64,000 nucleotides of DNA from Stutzerimonas stutzeri KOS6 (lineage in GTDB: Bacteria > Pseudomonadota > Gammaproteobacteria > Pseudomonadales > Pseudomonadaceae). A model generated the notes under the pieces. The model did not search any database. It had not been told where the DNA came from and was given only the letters and a program-made list of their open reading frames with translations. This document shows, in pieces, positions 44,877 through 54,313 of this stretch. The stretch is from positions 1,093,040 through 1,157,039 of the forward strand of contig NZ_KK020676.1 of the NCBI RefSeq assembly GCF_000307775.2, given 5' to 3'. A program made the position numbers and the translations under genes. The first letter of the stretch is position 1, and every line of letters starts with the position of its first letter.

Positions 44877-45168
44877 CCCGGCCACCTCTCCGATAACGCC
44901 TACCGATAGCTAATATATTAACGCTTTTATGAGGCAAGACGCCGTTCGTTGGACGACCATAGGTAATGTCTGGCAGCGATATGGTGAATGTAACCAATTG
45001 ATTATAAAGCCATATACTGACATGGCTGACCGCCTCGACCAAAGCCGCTTCAGCGGACCAGTTTTTCCGGTTGACACGTTCTGTTAAAAGGTTAACTTAT
45101 TAACAAATGGCTGCGGCGGGTGCATGCCCCGTCAGATGGCCAGTGATAAAAACAAAACGGGGTCCACC
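44877..45168 (+). promoter_or_regulatory. Promoter region of the third TRAP operon with three HpaR-like boxes
   Basis: TTGACA (45071-45076) is a consensus -35, and the -10 should fall near 45093-45099. Two perfect GTTAA-N4-TTAAC boxes overlap by six bases there (45083-45096 and 45091-45104), so a bound repressor would block polymerase. A third box with one mismatch (GCTAA-TATA-TTAAC) lies upstream at 44909-44922. No gene is seen in this 292-base gap. Confidence 0.75.
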
Positions 45169-46188
45169 ATGAAAGCATCTACCATCTCGCTGCTCGGCGC
45201 GTGCCTGCTTGCCACCAGCGCACATGCCGAAACCGTCACCCTGAAGATCGGTCACTTCCTGCCGGCCGCCTCGAATGCGCAAGCCAATGTCATCGAGCCC
45301 TGGTGTGCCGATCTGAAGACCGAATCCAACGGCCGCCTCGAATGCGAAATCTACCCCTCCATGCAACTGGGCGGTACGCCCGCCGCGTTGGCCGACATGG
45401 CCCGCAATGGCGTGGCCGATATCGTCTGGACCGCGCCCGGTTACTCGGCTGGCAAATTCCCGCGTGTCGAGGCGCTGGAACTGCCGTTCATGTTGCCGTA
45501 TGGCGGCCAGGCCGGTAACGCCATCATCTGGGATTATTACGAGCAATACGCCCAGGAAGATTTCAAGCCCTTCAAGGTGCTGGCCCTGTTTGGCGACGGC
45601 GGCATGGACATCCATACCCGCGACAAGGCCGTGTCCAAGCTGGAAGACTTCCAGGGCCTGAAGCTGCGTGCCTCGAGCCGCACCGCCGCCAAGACGCTCG
45701 AAGCACTAGGCGCCACGCCGGTGAGCATGCCGCCAGCGCAGATGACCGAGGCCATCTCAAAGGGCGTCGTGGACGGTGCGATGGCGACCTGGGAAGTGGT
45801 ACCGCCGACCAAGCTGGACGAAGTGACCCACCATCACACCGCAGCGATGGGCACCGACCGCAAGGCGTTCGGCTATACCGTGCTGACCATGCTGATGAAC
45901 AAGCGGAAGTACGACAGCATGCCGGACGACCTGAAGGGAATCCTTGATCGTCACAGCGGCAAGGCGCTATCCGAGCGGTTCGGTACTGCCTGGGATCAGG
46001 CCATGGGTGAAGCGCTGGAAGCGGCGCCGCAAGGCAGCGTTGCCAGCATCGACGATGCCGCCTACCAGGCCATGCAGCAGGCGGCCGCCAAGGTACCGGA
46101 AGCCTGGGCCGCAGATATGACCGACAAGGGCCTTGATGGCCACGCGCTGGTCGACGGCGTTCGCCAGCTGGCCGGCACCGAGCGCTAA
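45169..46188 (+). CDS. dctP: TRAP substrate-binding protein DctP (aromatic acid candidate)
   Basis: A 339-residue periplasmic binding protein with signal peptide (cleavage after AHA, about 18-20). The conserved LKLRASSRT region carries the carboxylate-binding Arg. Strong HpaR-like boxes in its promoter and its place between hpaA and the hydroxylase genes suggest uptake of 4-hydroxyphenylacetate or a similar acid. The ATG at 45169 is chosen because the signal peptide starts there; a 15-codon longer frame exists. Confidence 0.93.
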   Translation: MKASTISLLGACLLATSAHAETVTLKIGHFLPAASNAQANVIEPWCADLKTESNGRLECEIYPSMQLGGTPAALADMARNGVADIVWTAPGYSAGKFPRVEALELPFMLPYGGQAGNAIIWDYYEQYAQEDFKPFKVLALFGDGGMDIHTRDKAVSKLEDFQGLKLRASSRTAAKTLEALGATPVSMPPAQMTEAISKGVVDGAMATWEVVPPTKLDEVTHHHTAAMGTDRKAFGYTVLTMLMNKRKYDSMPDDLKGILDRHSGKALSERFGTAWDQAMGEALEAAPQGSVASIDDAAYQAMQQAAAKVPEAWAADMTDKGLDGHALVDGVRQLAGTER

Positions 46189-46192
46189 GCCC

Positions 46193-46726
46193 ATGAACGA
46201 ATCGCTGTCGTTTGACACGCCGGCACGGGAGGGCCACGGCGTTGCGCGCCGTGGCCTGGAACGCTGTGCGTATGCCTTCGCGCTAATCGGTGGACTGATC
46301 CTACTGGCGCTGGTCAATATGTCGCTGATCTCTATCATCGGCCGCAAGCTGTTTTCTTCGCCGATCCGTGGCGACATGGAACTGATGGAAGTCGGCGCCG
46401 CCGTTGCCATCGCCGCGTTCCTGCCGCTTTGCGAGCTGCGCGGCAACCACCTCAAAGCCGACGCTTTCACTCTGGCCGCACCCTGGGTCGTCAAGCGGGT
46501 GCTCGACACCCTTGCGCATTTGTTCTGCTTCACCGCTGCGGCGATCCTCGCCTGGCGGACCTCCCTGCAGATGCTCGACAGCCGTGAGTATGGCGACGTC
46601 ACCACCCTTCTTTCCATTCCACTGTGGATTCCCCTGATGCTGATCGTGCCCAGTCTGTTGCTGTTGGCCTTGTGTGCGCTGGTACGCATGAGCGACGTAG
46701 CCCTCGGACGGGGAGGCAACCCATGA
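46193..46726 (+). CDS. dctQ: TRAP small permease DctQ
   Basis: A 177-residue four-helix DctQ-family protein (SIIGRKLFSSPIRGDMELMEV; LRGNHLKAD). It starts four bases after dctP and overlaps dctM by ATGA. A longer frame starts inside dctP and is not needed. Confidence 0.93.
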   Translation: MNESLSFDTPAREGHGVARRGLERCAYAFALIGGLILLALVNMSLISIIGRKLFSSPIRGDMELMEVGAAVAIAAFLPLCELRGNHLKADAFTLAAPWVVKRVLDTLAHLFCFTAAAILAWRTSLQMLDSREYGDVTTLLSIPLWIPLMLIVPSLLLLALCALVRMSDVALGRGGNP

Positions 46727-48045
46727 GCGGCCTGACTCTTGGGCTGATCGCCCTCGGCGTGACCATGACGCTGCTGGTGCTGCGCGCCCATATCGGCGTG
46801 ACCATGCTGGCCGGCGGCGCCCTGTGCTACTGGGCGGTGAACAATGGCGACTTCAATGCGCTGCTGTTCACGCTCAACAACCTGGCCTATTCGCGGCTGT
46901 CGAACTACGACCTGGCGGTCATCCCTCTGTTCGTGCTGATGGGCCAGTTCGCAACCCACGGCGGCCTGTCCAAATCGATCTTCCGCTGCGCCGCGGCCTT
47001 CGTCGGGCATCTGCGCGGCGGGCTGGGCATCTCCGCTATCGGCGCCTGTGCCGGTTTCGGCGCCATCTGCGGTTCGTCGCTGGCGACCTCGGCGACCATG
47101 AGCCACGTGGCGTTGCCCGAATTGCGCCGACACAATTATTCAGGTCGTCTGGCCACCGCGACAGTGGCTGCCGGCGGCACGCTGGGCATTCTGATCCCGC
47201 CGTCGGTGCCGCTGATCATCTATGCAGTGTTGACCCAGGAGTCGATCGCGAAGCTTTTCGTCGCCGCGGTCATCCCGGGTATCCTGGCGGTGATCGGCTA
47301 CATGATTGTGCTCCGCATCATGGTGGCTCGCGACAAGGAGACCATCGGCTCGATCGAGAAGGCCAGCGTCAGTGAGCGCGTGCGCGCGCTGATCAAGGTG
47401 CTGCCGGTAGCGGCCGTGTTCCTGGTGGTTATCGTGGGCATCTACGGCGGCTGGGCCAACCCGACCGAAGCGGCCTCCATCGGCGCCGCGGCGTGTGGCA
47501 TTCTCGCCGTGCTGCAGGGCGGGATGCGCTGGGTGGGCATGCGCAACAGCTTGCTGGGCACCGCGGAAACCACCGCAATGATCTTTCTGGTGCTGCTCGG
47601 GGCCGATCTGCTCAACTCCGGCCTGGCCCTTACGCAGATGCCGGTAGAGCTGGCCGAGTGGGTCAAGAACGCCGGGCTCGAGCCGATGCTGGTGCTGGTG
47701 GCGATCCTGCTGCTGTATCTGGTGCTCGGCTGCGTGATGGACTCGCTGGCGATGATTCTGCTGACCATCCCGATCTTCTACCCGCTGATCCTGGGGCTGG
47801 ATTTCTACGGAATGGACGCCTCGGAGAAATCCATATGGTTCGGCATCCTCGCCCTGATGGTGGTTGAGATCGGCCTGATCACGCCGCCGCTGGGGATGAA
47901 CCTGTTCATTGTGCAGAAGGCCGCCGGTGATGTGTCCTTCGCCGAAACTGCCAAGGGCGTGCTGCCATTCCTGGCCTCTGACCTGGTGCGGATCGTCCTG
48001 CTGACACTATTCCCCGTGATCAGCCTCTGGCTGCTCAGCCTGTAA
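46723..48045 (+). CDS. dctM: TRAP large permease DctM
   Basis: A 440-residue DctM-family permease with the core strings GACAGFGAICGSS, AAGGTLGILIPPSV and GLITPPLGMNLFIV. It completes the DctPQM system and probably also serves the orphan DctP at 39.2 kb, which is similar to this system's DctP. Confidence 0.95.
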   Translation: MSGLTLGLIALGVTMTLLVLRAHIGVTMLAGGALCYWAVNNGDFNALLFTLNNLAYSRLSNYDLAVIPLFVLMGQFATHGGLSKSIFRCAAAFVGHLRGGLGISAIGACAGFGAICGSSLATSATMSHVALPELRRHNYSGRLATATVAAGGTLGILIPPSVPLIIYAVLTQESIAKLFVAAVIPGILAVIGYMIVLRIMVARDKETIGSIEKASVSERVRALIKVLPVAAVFLVVIVGIYGGWANPTEAASIGAAACGILAVLQGGMRWVGMRNSLLGTAETTAMIFLVLLGADLLNSGLALTQMPVELAEWVKNAGLEPMLVLVAILLLYLVLGCVMDSLAMILLTIPIFYPLILGLDFYGMDASEKSIWFGILALMVVEIGLITPPLGMNLFIVQKAAGDVSFAETAKGVLPFLASDLVRIVLLTLFPVISLWLLSL

Positions 48046-48055
48046 GCCCTGCCGA

Positions 48056-48082
48056 CCGGCCGGACCGATGCGGTCCGGCCGG
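48056..48082. terminator. Perfect 12-base stem-loop between dctM and the MFS gene
   Basis: CCGGCCGGACCG (48056-48067) and CGGTCCGGCCGG (48071-48082) form a 12-base stem with a 3-base loop, 11 bases after the dctM stop. No T-tract follows. It is a strong roadblock or mRNA 3'-end stabiliser, or a REP-like element. Confidence 0.55.
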
Positions 48083-48096
48083 CCTGGAGACTGCCC

Positions 48097-49299
48097 ATGC
48101 CTGCTCTCGGCCGCCCGCAGCGGCTCATTGTTCTGCTCGCTGCGCTGGTCGCCTTCGGCCCGCTGTCGGTTGACCTGTACCTGCCGAGCCTGCCGATGAT
48201 CGCCCGTGATCTACAGGCGTCGGCTGCGGCTATCCAACTGACCATTGGGGTGTTTCTCGGCGGCATCAGCCTCGGCATGCTGGTTTACGGCCCGTTGTCC
48301 GACCGCTTCGGCCGGCGGCGTCTGCTGCTCGGTGGCATGCTGCTCTACATCGTCGCCAGCCTTGGCTGCAGCCTCGCGGCTGACGCCCGGCAACTGGCCG
48401 GGCTGCGTCTGCTGCAGGCCTTCGGCGCGGCGGCGGCGACGGTGTTGGCCCGAGCCATCGTGCGCGACCTGTTTCCCGCGGCGCAGGCCGCCCGTATCCT
48501 CTCGCTGATGCACCTGGTGACCATGGTGGCGACCCTTATCGCACCGATTCTGGGTAGCTACCTGATGCTCGCCACCGGCTGGCGCTCGCTGTTCGGCGCC
48601 TTGACCCTGTACGCCGCCGTCTGCCTGGTGTTAGTGGCTGCCGGCACTGCGGAAACACACCCACGGGAGCGACGCAGCCCCTCGGTGGTCGGCGCCTTCC
48701 GCGCCTACGGACGCCTGCTTGGCAGCGCCCGCGCAGTGGGCCTGATTCTGTGTATGGCGCTGGGTTTTGCCGGCATGTTCGCCTACATCACCGCCTCACC
48801 GTTCGTGTACATCGAGTACTTCGGCGTTTCGGCACAGGCCTATGCCGGACTGTTCGCGCTGAACATCTTCGGAATCATCGTGGTGACCCTGATCAACGCG
48901 CGCTGGGTGGGCCCGCTTGGGCCGCACCGGATGCTGCTGGGCGGCGTGGCAGTGGCCGCTACCTCGGCCGTCGCGCTGGCGATTGTCGGCGCGCTGTCGC
49001 TCGGTGGCCTGCCGGCGGTTGTGTTGGCGCTGCTGTTCTACGTCAGCGTGACGGGCCTGCTGGGTGCCAATTGCCTGGCCAGCCTGCTTGGCGAATACCC
49101 CAACCATGCCGGGGCGGCCGCCGGCCTCGCCGTGGCGACCCAGTTCGGCCTGGGCATGCTGGCCAGCGCACTGGTAAGCGCCTGGCATGACGGCACGCCA
49201 TTACCCATGAGCCTGATAATCGGCATCACCGGTATCGGTAGCGCGCTGGCCTACGGGCTGGCCTGCGCCGCCAAGACTTCTCGTTCCATCGATTCATAA
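48097..49299 (+). CDS. MFS transporter, Bcr/CflA drug-efflux family
   Basis: A 400-residue 12-helix transporter. The N-terminus LVAFGPLSVDLYLPSLPMIA and the motif-A loop YGPLSDRFGRRR (about 62-73) are typical of Bcr/CflA exporters. In this island it may export aromatic acids or toxic catechol intermediates. It lies 51 bases after dctM, behind a strong stem-loop. Confidence 0.93.
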   Translation: MPALGRPQRLIVLLAALVAFGPLSVDLYLPSLPMIARDLQASAAAIQLTIGVFLGGISLGMLVYGPLSDRFGRRRLLLGGMLLYIVASLGCSLAADARQLAGLRLLQAFGAAAATVLARAIVRDLFPAAQAARILSLMHLVTMVATLIAPILGSYLMLATGWRSLFGALTLYAAVCLVLVAAGTAETHPRERRSPSVVGAFRAYGRLLGSARAVGLILCMALGFAGMFAYITASPFVYIEYFGVSAQAYAGLFALNIFGIIVVTLINARWVGPLGPHRMLLGGVAVAATSAVALAIVGALSLGGLPAVVLALLFYVSVTGLLGANCLASLLGEYPNHAGAAAGLAVATQFGLGMLASALVSAWHDGTPLPMSLIIGITGIGSALAYGLACAAKTSRSIDS

Positions 49300-49320
49300 A
49301 CACAACAGAGAGAAAGCGAG

Positions 49321-50274
49321 ATGAGCGTACGAACTAGAACCTTCAAGGCGTTAGCCCTGTCCGTTGGGCTGACTTTCACAGCGGGCTCGCAATCGGCCTG
49401 GGCCCAGGCACAGCCGGATGTCCGGCTGTTGCTGCTCGGTACCAAGGGCGGCCCGTCAATCCTGCAAACCAAGAGCCTGCCGCAATCGACGGTTCTGATG
49501 GTGGGCGACCAGGCCTACTTGCTCGACGCCGGTTACGGCGCCAGCCTGCGCCTGGTCGATGCCGGTATCGCCCTTCGCCAGATCAAGGGCATCTTCATCA
49601 CGCATCTACACAGCGACCACGTGCTCGACTACCCCTCGGTGCTGATGAACAGCTGGGCCAGCGGTCTGAAGACGCCGGTCAAGGTGTTCGGCCCCAACGG
49701 CACCCGGCAGATGACCGATTACGCCTGGAAGACCTTCGATGTAGACATCGGCCTGCGCATCGTCGACGAGGGCAAGCCGGACCCGCGGCCGCTGTTCAGC
49801 GTGCAGGAAATCGACGAGGGCCCGGTGTTCGATGACGGCGTGCTCAAGGTCACCGCGCTCAGGGTGCCGCACCCGCCGTTCGACTCGGGCCAGGCCATGG
49901 CCTACAAGTTCGAGGTGGCCGGCAAGACCATCGTGCTGTCTGGAGACACCAACTACCATCCGCCGCTGGCCGACTTCGCCCGCAACGCCGATGTGCTGAT
50001 CAACGAAGTCGTTCACGTCGAGGCCGTACAGCGGCTGGCGGACCGGATCGGCAACGGCTCCACGCTCGCCGAAGCGATCATCTCGCATCATGTGACGGCT
50101 GAAGATGTTGGCCGCATGGCCGAAGCGGCACAGGTCAAGAAACTGGTGCTCAGCCACTTCGTGCCTGCCGACGATCCCAGCCTGACGGCCAGCATGTGGC
50201 GCCAGGCGGTCGGCCAGACCTACACCGGAGAGGTGGTGGTCGGCTACGACGGGATGGAGATCCCGCTGCAATAA
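49321..50274 (+). CDS. Periplasmic metallo-beta-lactamase-fold hydrolase
   Basis: A 317-residue protein with a signal peptide (cleavage near AWAQAQ, about 28-30) and an MBL fold with HLHSDH (metal site, about 95-100) and SGDTNY (about 213). The strings recall RNase Z/AtsA-like arylsulfatase or lactonase subgroups; no substrate is assigned. Its position between an exporter and the hydroxyphenylacetate hydroxylase suggests that it hydrolyses an ester, lactone or sulfate precursor outside the cytoplasm. Start 21 bases after the MFS stop with GAGAAAGCGAG upstream. Confidence 0.87.
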   Translation: MSVRTRTFKALALSVGLTFTAGSQSAWAQAQPDVRLLLLGTKGGPSILQTKSLPQSTVLMVGDQAYLLDAGYGASLRLVDAGIALRQIKGIFITHLHSDHVLDYPSVLMNSWASGLKTPVKVFGPNGTRQMTDYAWKTFDVDIGLRIVDEGKPDPRPLFSVQEIDEGPVFDDGVLKVTALRVPHPPFDSGQAMAYKFEVAGKTIVLSGDTNYHPPLADFARNADVLINEVVHVEAVQRLADRIGNGSTLAEAIISHHVTAEDVGRMAEAAQVKKLVLSHFVPADDPSLTASMWRQAVGQTYTGEVVVGYDGMEIPLQ

Positions 50275-50600
50275 GTCGGCTCAGCGCGACGCGTGACCTG
50301 GGCGGGGCGTGGCGCTGAAGCTCATCCGGTACAGGCGCTGGGTGGCTCGTGGGCCCGCACGCGCTGGATCTCCCAGACGCTAGCAAGTTGCTCGTTATGC
50401 AGCTGGCGTAATTCATGAAAAGTGCAATGAGCTCTACGAAACGTGCATTTCGGATGATCGTTCATATATTCATAATCTGGGCGGCCAGGCCAATAAAGAC
50501 CGCTGAATGAGCTGAATAGGCCCCGAGTAGGCGTCTCACCTTAGAAAAAGCTCGCGGTCAGCAACGCCCGGAAAAGCACAACCATAAACAGGGTAATCGC
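50275..50600 (+). promoter_or_regulatory. Promoter gap of the hydroxylase genes with 21-base direct repeats (50417-50447)
   Basis: GAAAAGTGCA (50417-50426) and GAAACGTGCA (50438-50447) are near-identical direct repeats 21 bases apart, typical of AraC/XylS binding (HpaA is the candidate). They lie about 155-185 bases before the hydroxylase start. The rest of this 326-base gap shows no gene. Confidence 0.55.
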
Positions 50601-51770
50601 ATGAAAAAGCCAAATCTGCTTCTAGAGCGTCTGCAGCCTCTGCTTCCCTCAATTGCCGCCAATGCCTCCAGGGCAGAAGAAGCGCGCGTGGTACCGCCGG
50701 AAAATATCGAGATGCTCAAGAGCATCGGGTTGCACCGTGCGTTCCAGCCTAAGCCCTATGGCGGATTGGAAGTCTCCCTGCCTGAGTTCGCGGACTGCAT
50801 CGCCGCGCTGGCCGGGGCTTGCGCCAGCACAGCCTGGGCCATGAGCCTGCTGTGTACGCACAGCCACCAGCTCGCCATGTTTTCCAAGCAGTTACAGGAT
50901 GAAATCTGGGCGGAAAATCCAGATGCAACGGCAAGCAGCAGCATCGCTCCGTTCGGCAAGATCGAGGAAGTGGAGGGTGGTGTCGTTTTCAATGGCGAGA
51001 TGGGCTGGAGCAGCGGTTCCGACCATGCCGAATGGGCCATCATGGGCTGCCGCCGAAAGGACGCCGAAGGCAATCTGAACTACTGCTTCGCCGTCCTGCC
51101 GCGTTCGGATTACGAAATCCGTGACGACTGGTATGCCGTCGGCATGCGTGGCAGTGGCACCAAGACGCTAATCGTCAAGGATGCCTTCGTACCCAACCAT
51201 CGCATCCAATCCGCCAAGGACATGATGGAAGGCAAGTCCGCCGGCTTCGGTCTGTATCCAGACAGCAAAATCTTCTATTCGCCGTACCGACCGTACTTCG
51301 CCAGTGGTTTTTCGATCGTCAGTCTGGGGATCGCCGAGCGCATGCTGGTCGTCTTCAAGGAAAAAACCCGGAACCGCGTGCGGGCCTATACCGGCGCCAA
51401 TGTTGGCGCGGCTACGCCGGCGCTGATGCGTCTGGCCGAGTCCACGCATCAGGTCGCCGCGGCGCGCGCTTTCCTCGAGAAAACCTGGCAGGAGCACGCC
51501 GAGCACAGCGAAGCGCATCGCTATCCCGAGCGCGCCACGCTCGCCTGCTGGCGTACCAACCAGGCGTATGCCGTGAAGATGTGCGTCCAGGCGGTGGACC
51601 GCCTGTTCGAGGCCGCCGGAGGTGGAGCCTGGATGGAAAGCAACGAAATGCAGCGCTTGTTCCGCGATGTGCACATGACCGCTGCTCATGCCTATACCGA
51701 TTACGACGTGTGCGCGCAGATCCTTGGTCGCGAACTCATGGGGCTGGAGCCCGATCCGACCCTGCTCTGA
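50601..51770 (+). CDS. 4-hydroxyphenylacetate 3-monooxygenase, oxygenase component C2
   Basis: A 389-residue FMNH2-dependent hydroxylase with acyl-CoA dehydrogenase fold (VEGGVVFNGEMGWSSGSDHAEWAIM; MRGSGTKTLIV). It matches the C2 component of the Acinetobacter two-component HPA hydroxylase, not the enterobacterial HpaB. It converts 4-hydroxyphenylacetate to homoprotocatechuate, the substrate of HpaD. The reductase partner is 60 bases downstream. Confidence 0.9.
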   Translation: MKKPNLLLERLQPLLPSIAANASRAEEARVVPPENIEMLKSIGLHRAFQPKPYGGLEVSLPEFADCIAALAGACASTAWAMSLLCTHSHQLAMFSKQLQDEIWAENPDATASSSIAPFGKIEEVEGGVVFNGEMGWSSGSDHAEWAIMGCRRKDAEGNLNYCFAVLPRSDYEIRDDWYAVGMRGSGTKTLIVKDAFVPNHRIQSAKDMMEGKSAGFGLYPDSKIFYSPYRPYFASGFSIVSLGIAERMLVVFKEKTRNRVRAYTGANVGAATPALMRLAESTHQVAAARAFLEKTWQEHAEHSEAHRYPERATLACWRTNQAYAVKMCVQAVDRLFEAAGGGAWMESNEMQRLFRDVHMTAAHAYTDYDVCAQILGRELMGLEPDPTLL

Positions 51771-52772
<1,002 letters not shown>

Positions 52773-52956
52773 GGCCTGTTGGCATTCGATGATGCGTGAA
52801 TGGCTGAGACCGGTTCAACCATGGGGTTGCCGCCCGTGACACGGGCTCTGCAGGCTGTGTTAGCGAAGCTGAAACCGCCTCGGTGCGAAGGGGTTCCCAC
52901 CCCCATTGCCACGGACGGTAGAGCGGGCTGGAACAGCCTGATCCTGCCGGGCGACT

Positions 52957-53103
52957 CTAGGCTCCGTACGAAAAGTGCCTGCGCTCGGTGATGCTTCGTT
53001 AAAATCGGGTTCGGAATGCTCATTTACAGCACGTAAACTCCGCTTCCTCACCCGTTTTTGCCTCGCCTGACCTTCGCTCGACGACTTTTCGTACAGAACC
53101 TAG
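52957..53103. mobile_element. MITE, 139 bp, IS5-group type ends, CTAG target duplication
   Basis: CTAG (52957-52960) and CTAG (53100-53103) flank a 139-base element. Its ends are GCTCCGTACGAAAAGT at the left and, on the reverse strand, GTTCTGTACGAAAAGT at the right (14 of 16 match). A 4-base YTAR target is characteristic of the IS5 group. There is no transposase gene, so it is a non-autonomous element needing a partner IS elsewhere in the genome. The right end sits exactly at the edge of an IS3 remnant. Confidence 0.75.
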
Positions 53104-53589
53104 GGCGCATGCTCTGCTTATGGAGTCGCTCGATGCGTTCAAACAGGTTTGCTCGCGCCTCATCACCTGTCCGATGGATTGGTGAGCCATGCTCTTCCGC
53201 TTAAGCACTTCGGAAAAACCTTCGCGGGCCGCGTTATCACAGCGATGGCCGACCTTCAGGCAGCGGCCTATCAAGCGAACTGGATACGGGTTGCGGCAGC
53301 GCCGGATCACCGTGTTCCCGCTCGATAATCCCTTTAGCAAAGTACGCTGCCGCATCGCTTAGAAAATCACGCTCCTGGGTCACACGGTCCATTCACGCTT
53401 GAGGCGGGCAAGCTCCTTGCAACTGGCTAACCGCCTCCGACGCCTTGGCCGTTTGACCGATAAATCCAGCAGACGAACGGTCATTGGCTGTCTAAGCCAA
53501 TGTATGAAAACGGTTTTTTTGCACGCAATAGCTCCCGCCTCGGCCGATCTTCTATTGAGCCGAATCTGTGCCCTTGCCAGCAGCCCCAT
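53104..53589 (-). pseudogene. Decayed IS3-family transposase (orfA/orfB remnant)
   Basis: On the minus strand, pieces of OrfA (KELARLKRE, then in another frame TQERDFLSDAAAYFAKG) are followed by the OrfB start (RRCRNPYPVRLIGRCLKV). The sequence then jumps to the OrfB end (HRCDNAAREGF, VLKRKSMAHQ, and in another frame EARANLFERIERLHKQ). The catalytic core is deleted, and at least two frameshifts separate the parts. It can make no active enzyme. It marks the border between the hydroxyphenylacetate island and the itaconate-type operon. Confidence 0.78.
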
Positions 53590-53682
53590 TTTTAACTAGC
53601 TTGTTGTCCGGACAACCTGACAACAAGCAGCGGGTTGATTGGTCAATGTTGCGCAAGAACAACAAGAAGAGGAGTTTTCCCC
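53590..53682 (+). promoter_or_regulatory. Promoter of the itaconate-type operon with a GTTGTCCGGACAAC palindrome
   Basis: GTTGTCCGGACAAC (53603-53616) is a perfect 14-base palindrome. It is nested in a larger repeat CTTGTTGTC (53600-53608)/GACAACAAG (53619-53627). It lies 67 bases before the first gene. The UTRA-type GntR regulator encoded at 60.9 kb is the likely binder. The first gene has GAGGAG as ribosome site (eight-base spacing). Confidence 0.65.
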
Positions 53683-54198
53683 ATGAGCGTTACGCAGATT
53701 GGTAAACAGCGTTATCGCGGCCAGATCGGCCGGTATTTCGAAGATTTCGAGATTGGCGACATCTACGAGCATCGCCCAGGCCGAACCATCACTGAAACCG
53801 ACAATATTCAGTTCTCGCTGCTAACGATGAATATGCATCCGATGCACTGCGACGCTGCCTATGCAGCCAAAAGCGAATTTGGCAAGCCGTTGGTTAACAG
53901 CGGACTGACCGTGGCAATTGTGCTCGGTATGACGGTCCCGGATGTCAGCGGTAAGGCTATCGCTAACCTCGGTTGGACTGACATCAAGCTGACTGCGCCG
54001 GTATTTCCCGGCGACACCATTTACGCCGCCTCTGAAGTCCTCAACAAGCGCGAGTCCAAGTCGCGGCCTAATCAGGGCATCGTCACGGTCAAGACTATCG
54101 GCATCAAGGCAGATGGCACGGAGTTCATGAGCTTCGAGCGCAACGTCCTTATCCAGAAGCGTGAAGGCAACACGCTGGATGAAGCTGCCGGTTACTGA
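53683..54198 (+). CDS. MaoC-type hydratase (itaconyl/mesaconyl-CoA hydratase candidate)
   Basis: A 171-residue hot-dog-fold MaoC protein (RYFEDFEIGDIYEHRPGRTITETDN; NMHPMHCDAAYA carries the Asp/His-type active-site region). With a CaiB-type CoA-transferase and a CitE-type lyase in the same operon it fits the itaconyl-CoA hydratase (Ich) role: itaconyl-CoA to citramalyl-CoA. A mesaconyl-CoA specificity is the alternative. The ATG at 53683 is preferred over a 16-codon longer frame because of GAGGAG upstream. Confidence 0.8.
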   Translation: MSVTQIGKQRYRGQIGRYFEDFEIGDIYEHRPGRTITETDNIQFSLLTMNMHPMHCDAAYAAKSEFGKPLVNSGLTVAIVLGMTVPDVSGKAIANLGWTDIKLTAPVFPGDTIYAASEVLNKRESKSRPNQGIVTVKTIGIKADGTEFMSFERNVLIQKREGNTLDEAAGY

Positions 54199-54313
54199 GT
54201 TGCAGTGTCCCGGCGACAGGCTGGGACTGCAGGGCAGCCACGACCTGCTCCGCACTGCTAGCGATTGATCCAAATAATTCCTCAACAAAAAAATAAGTAC
54301 GAGGAAACACCCG

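Noticed and set aside
53380..53589. 69-codon minus-strand frame as an intact gene
   Set aside because: It is an internal, frameshifted piece of an IS3-family OrfA, as shown by continuing OrfA and OrfB strings in other frames.
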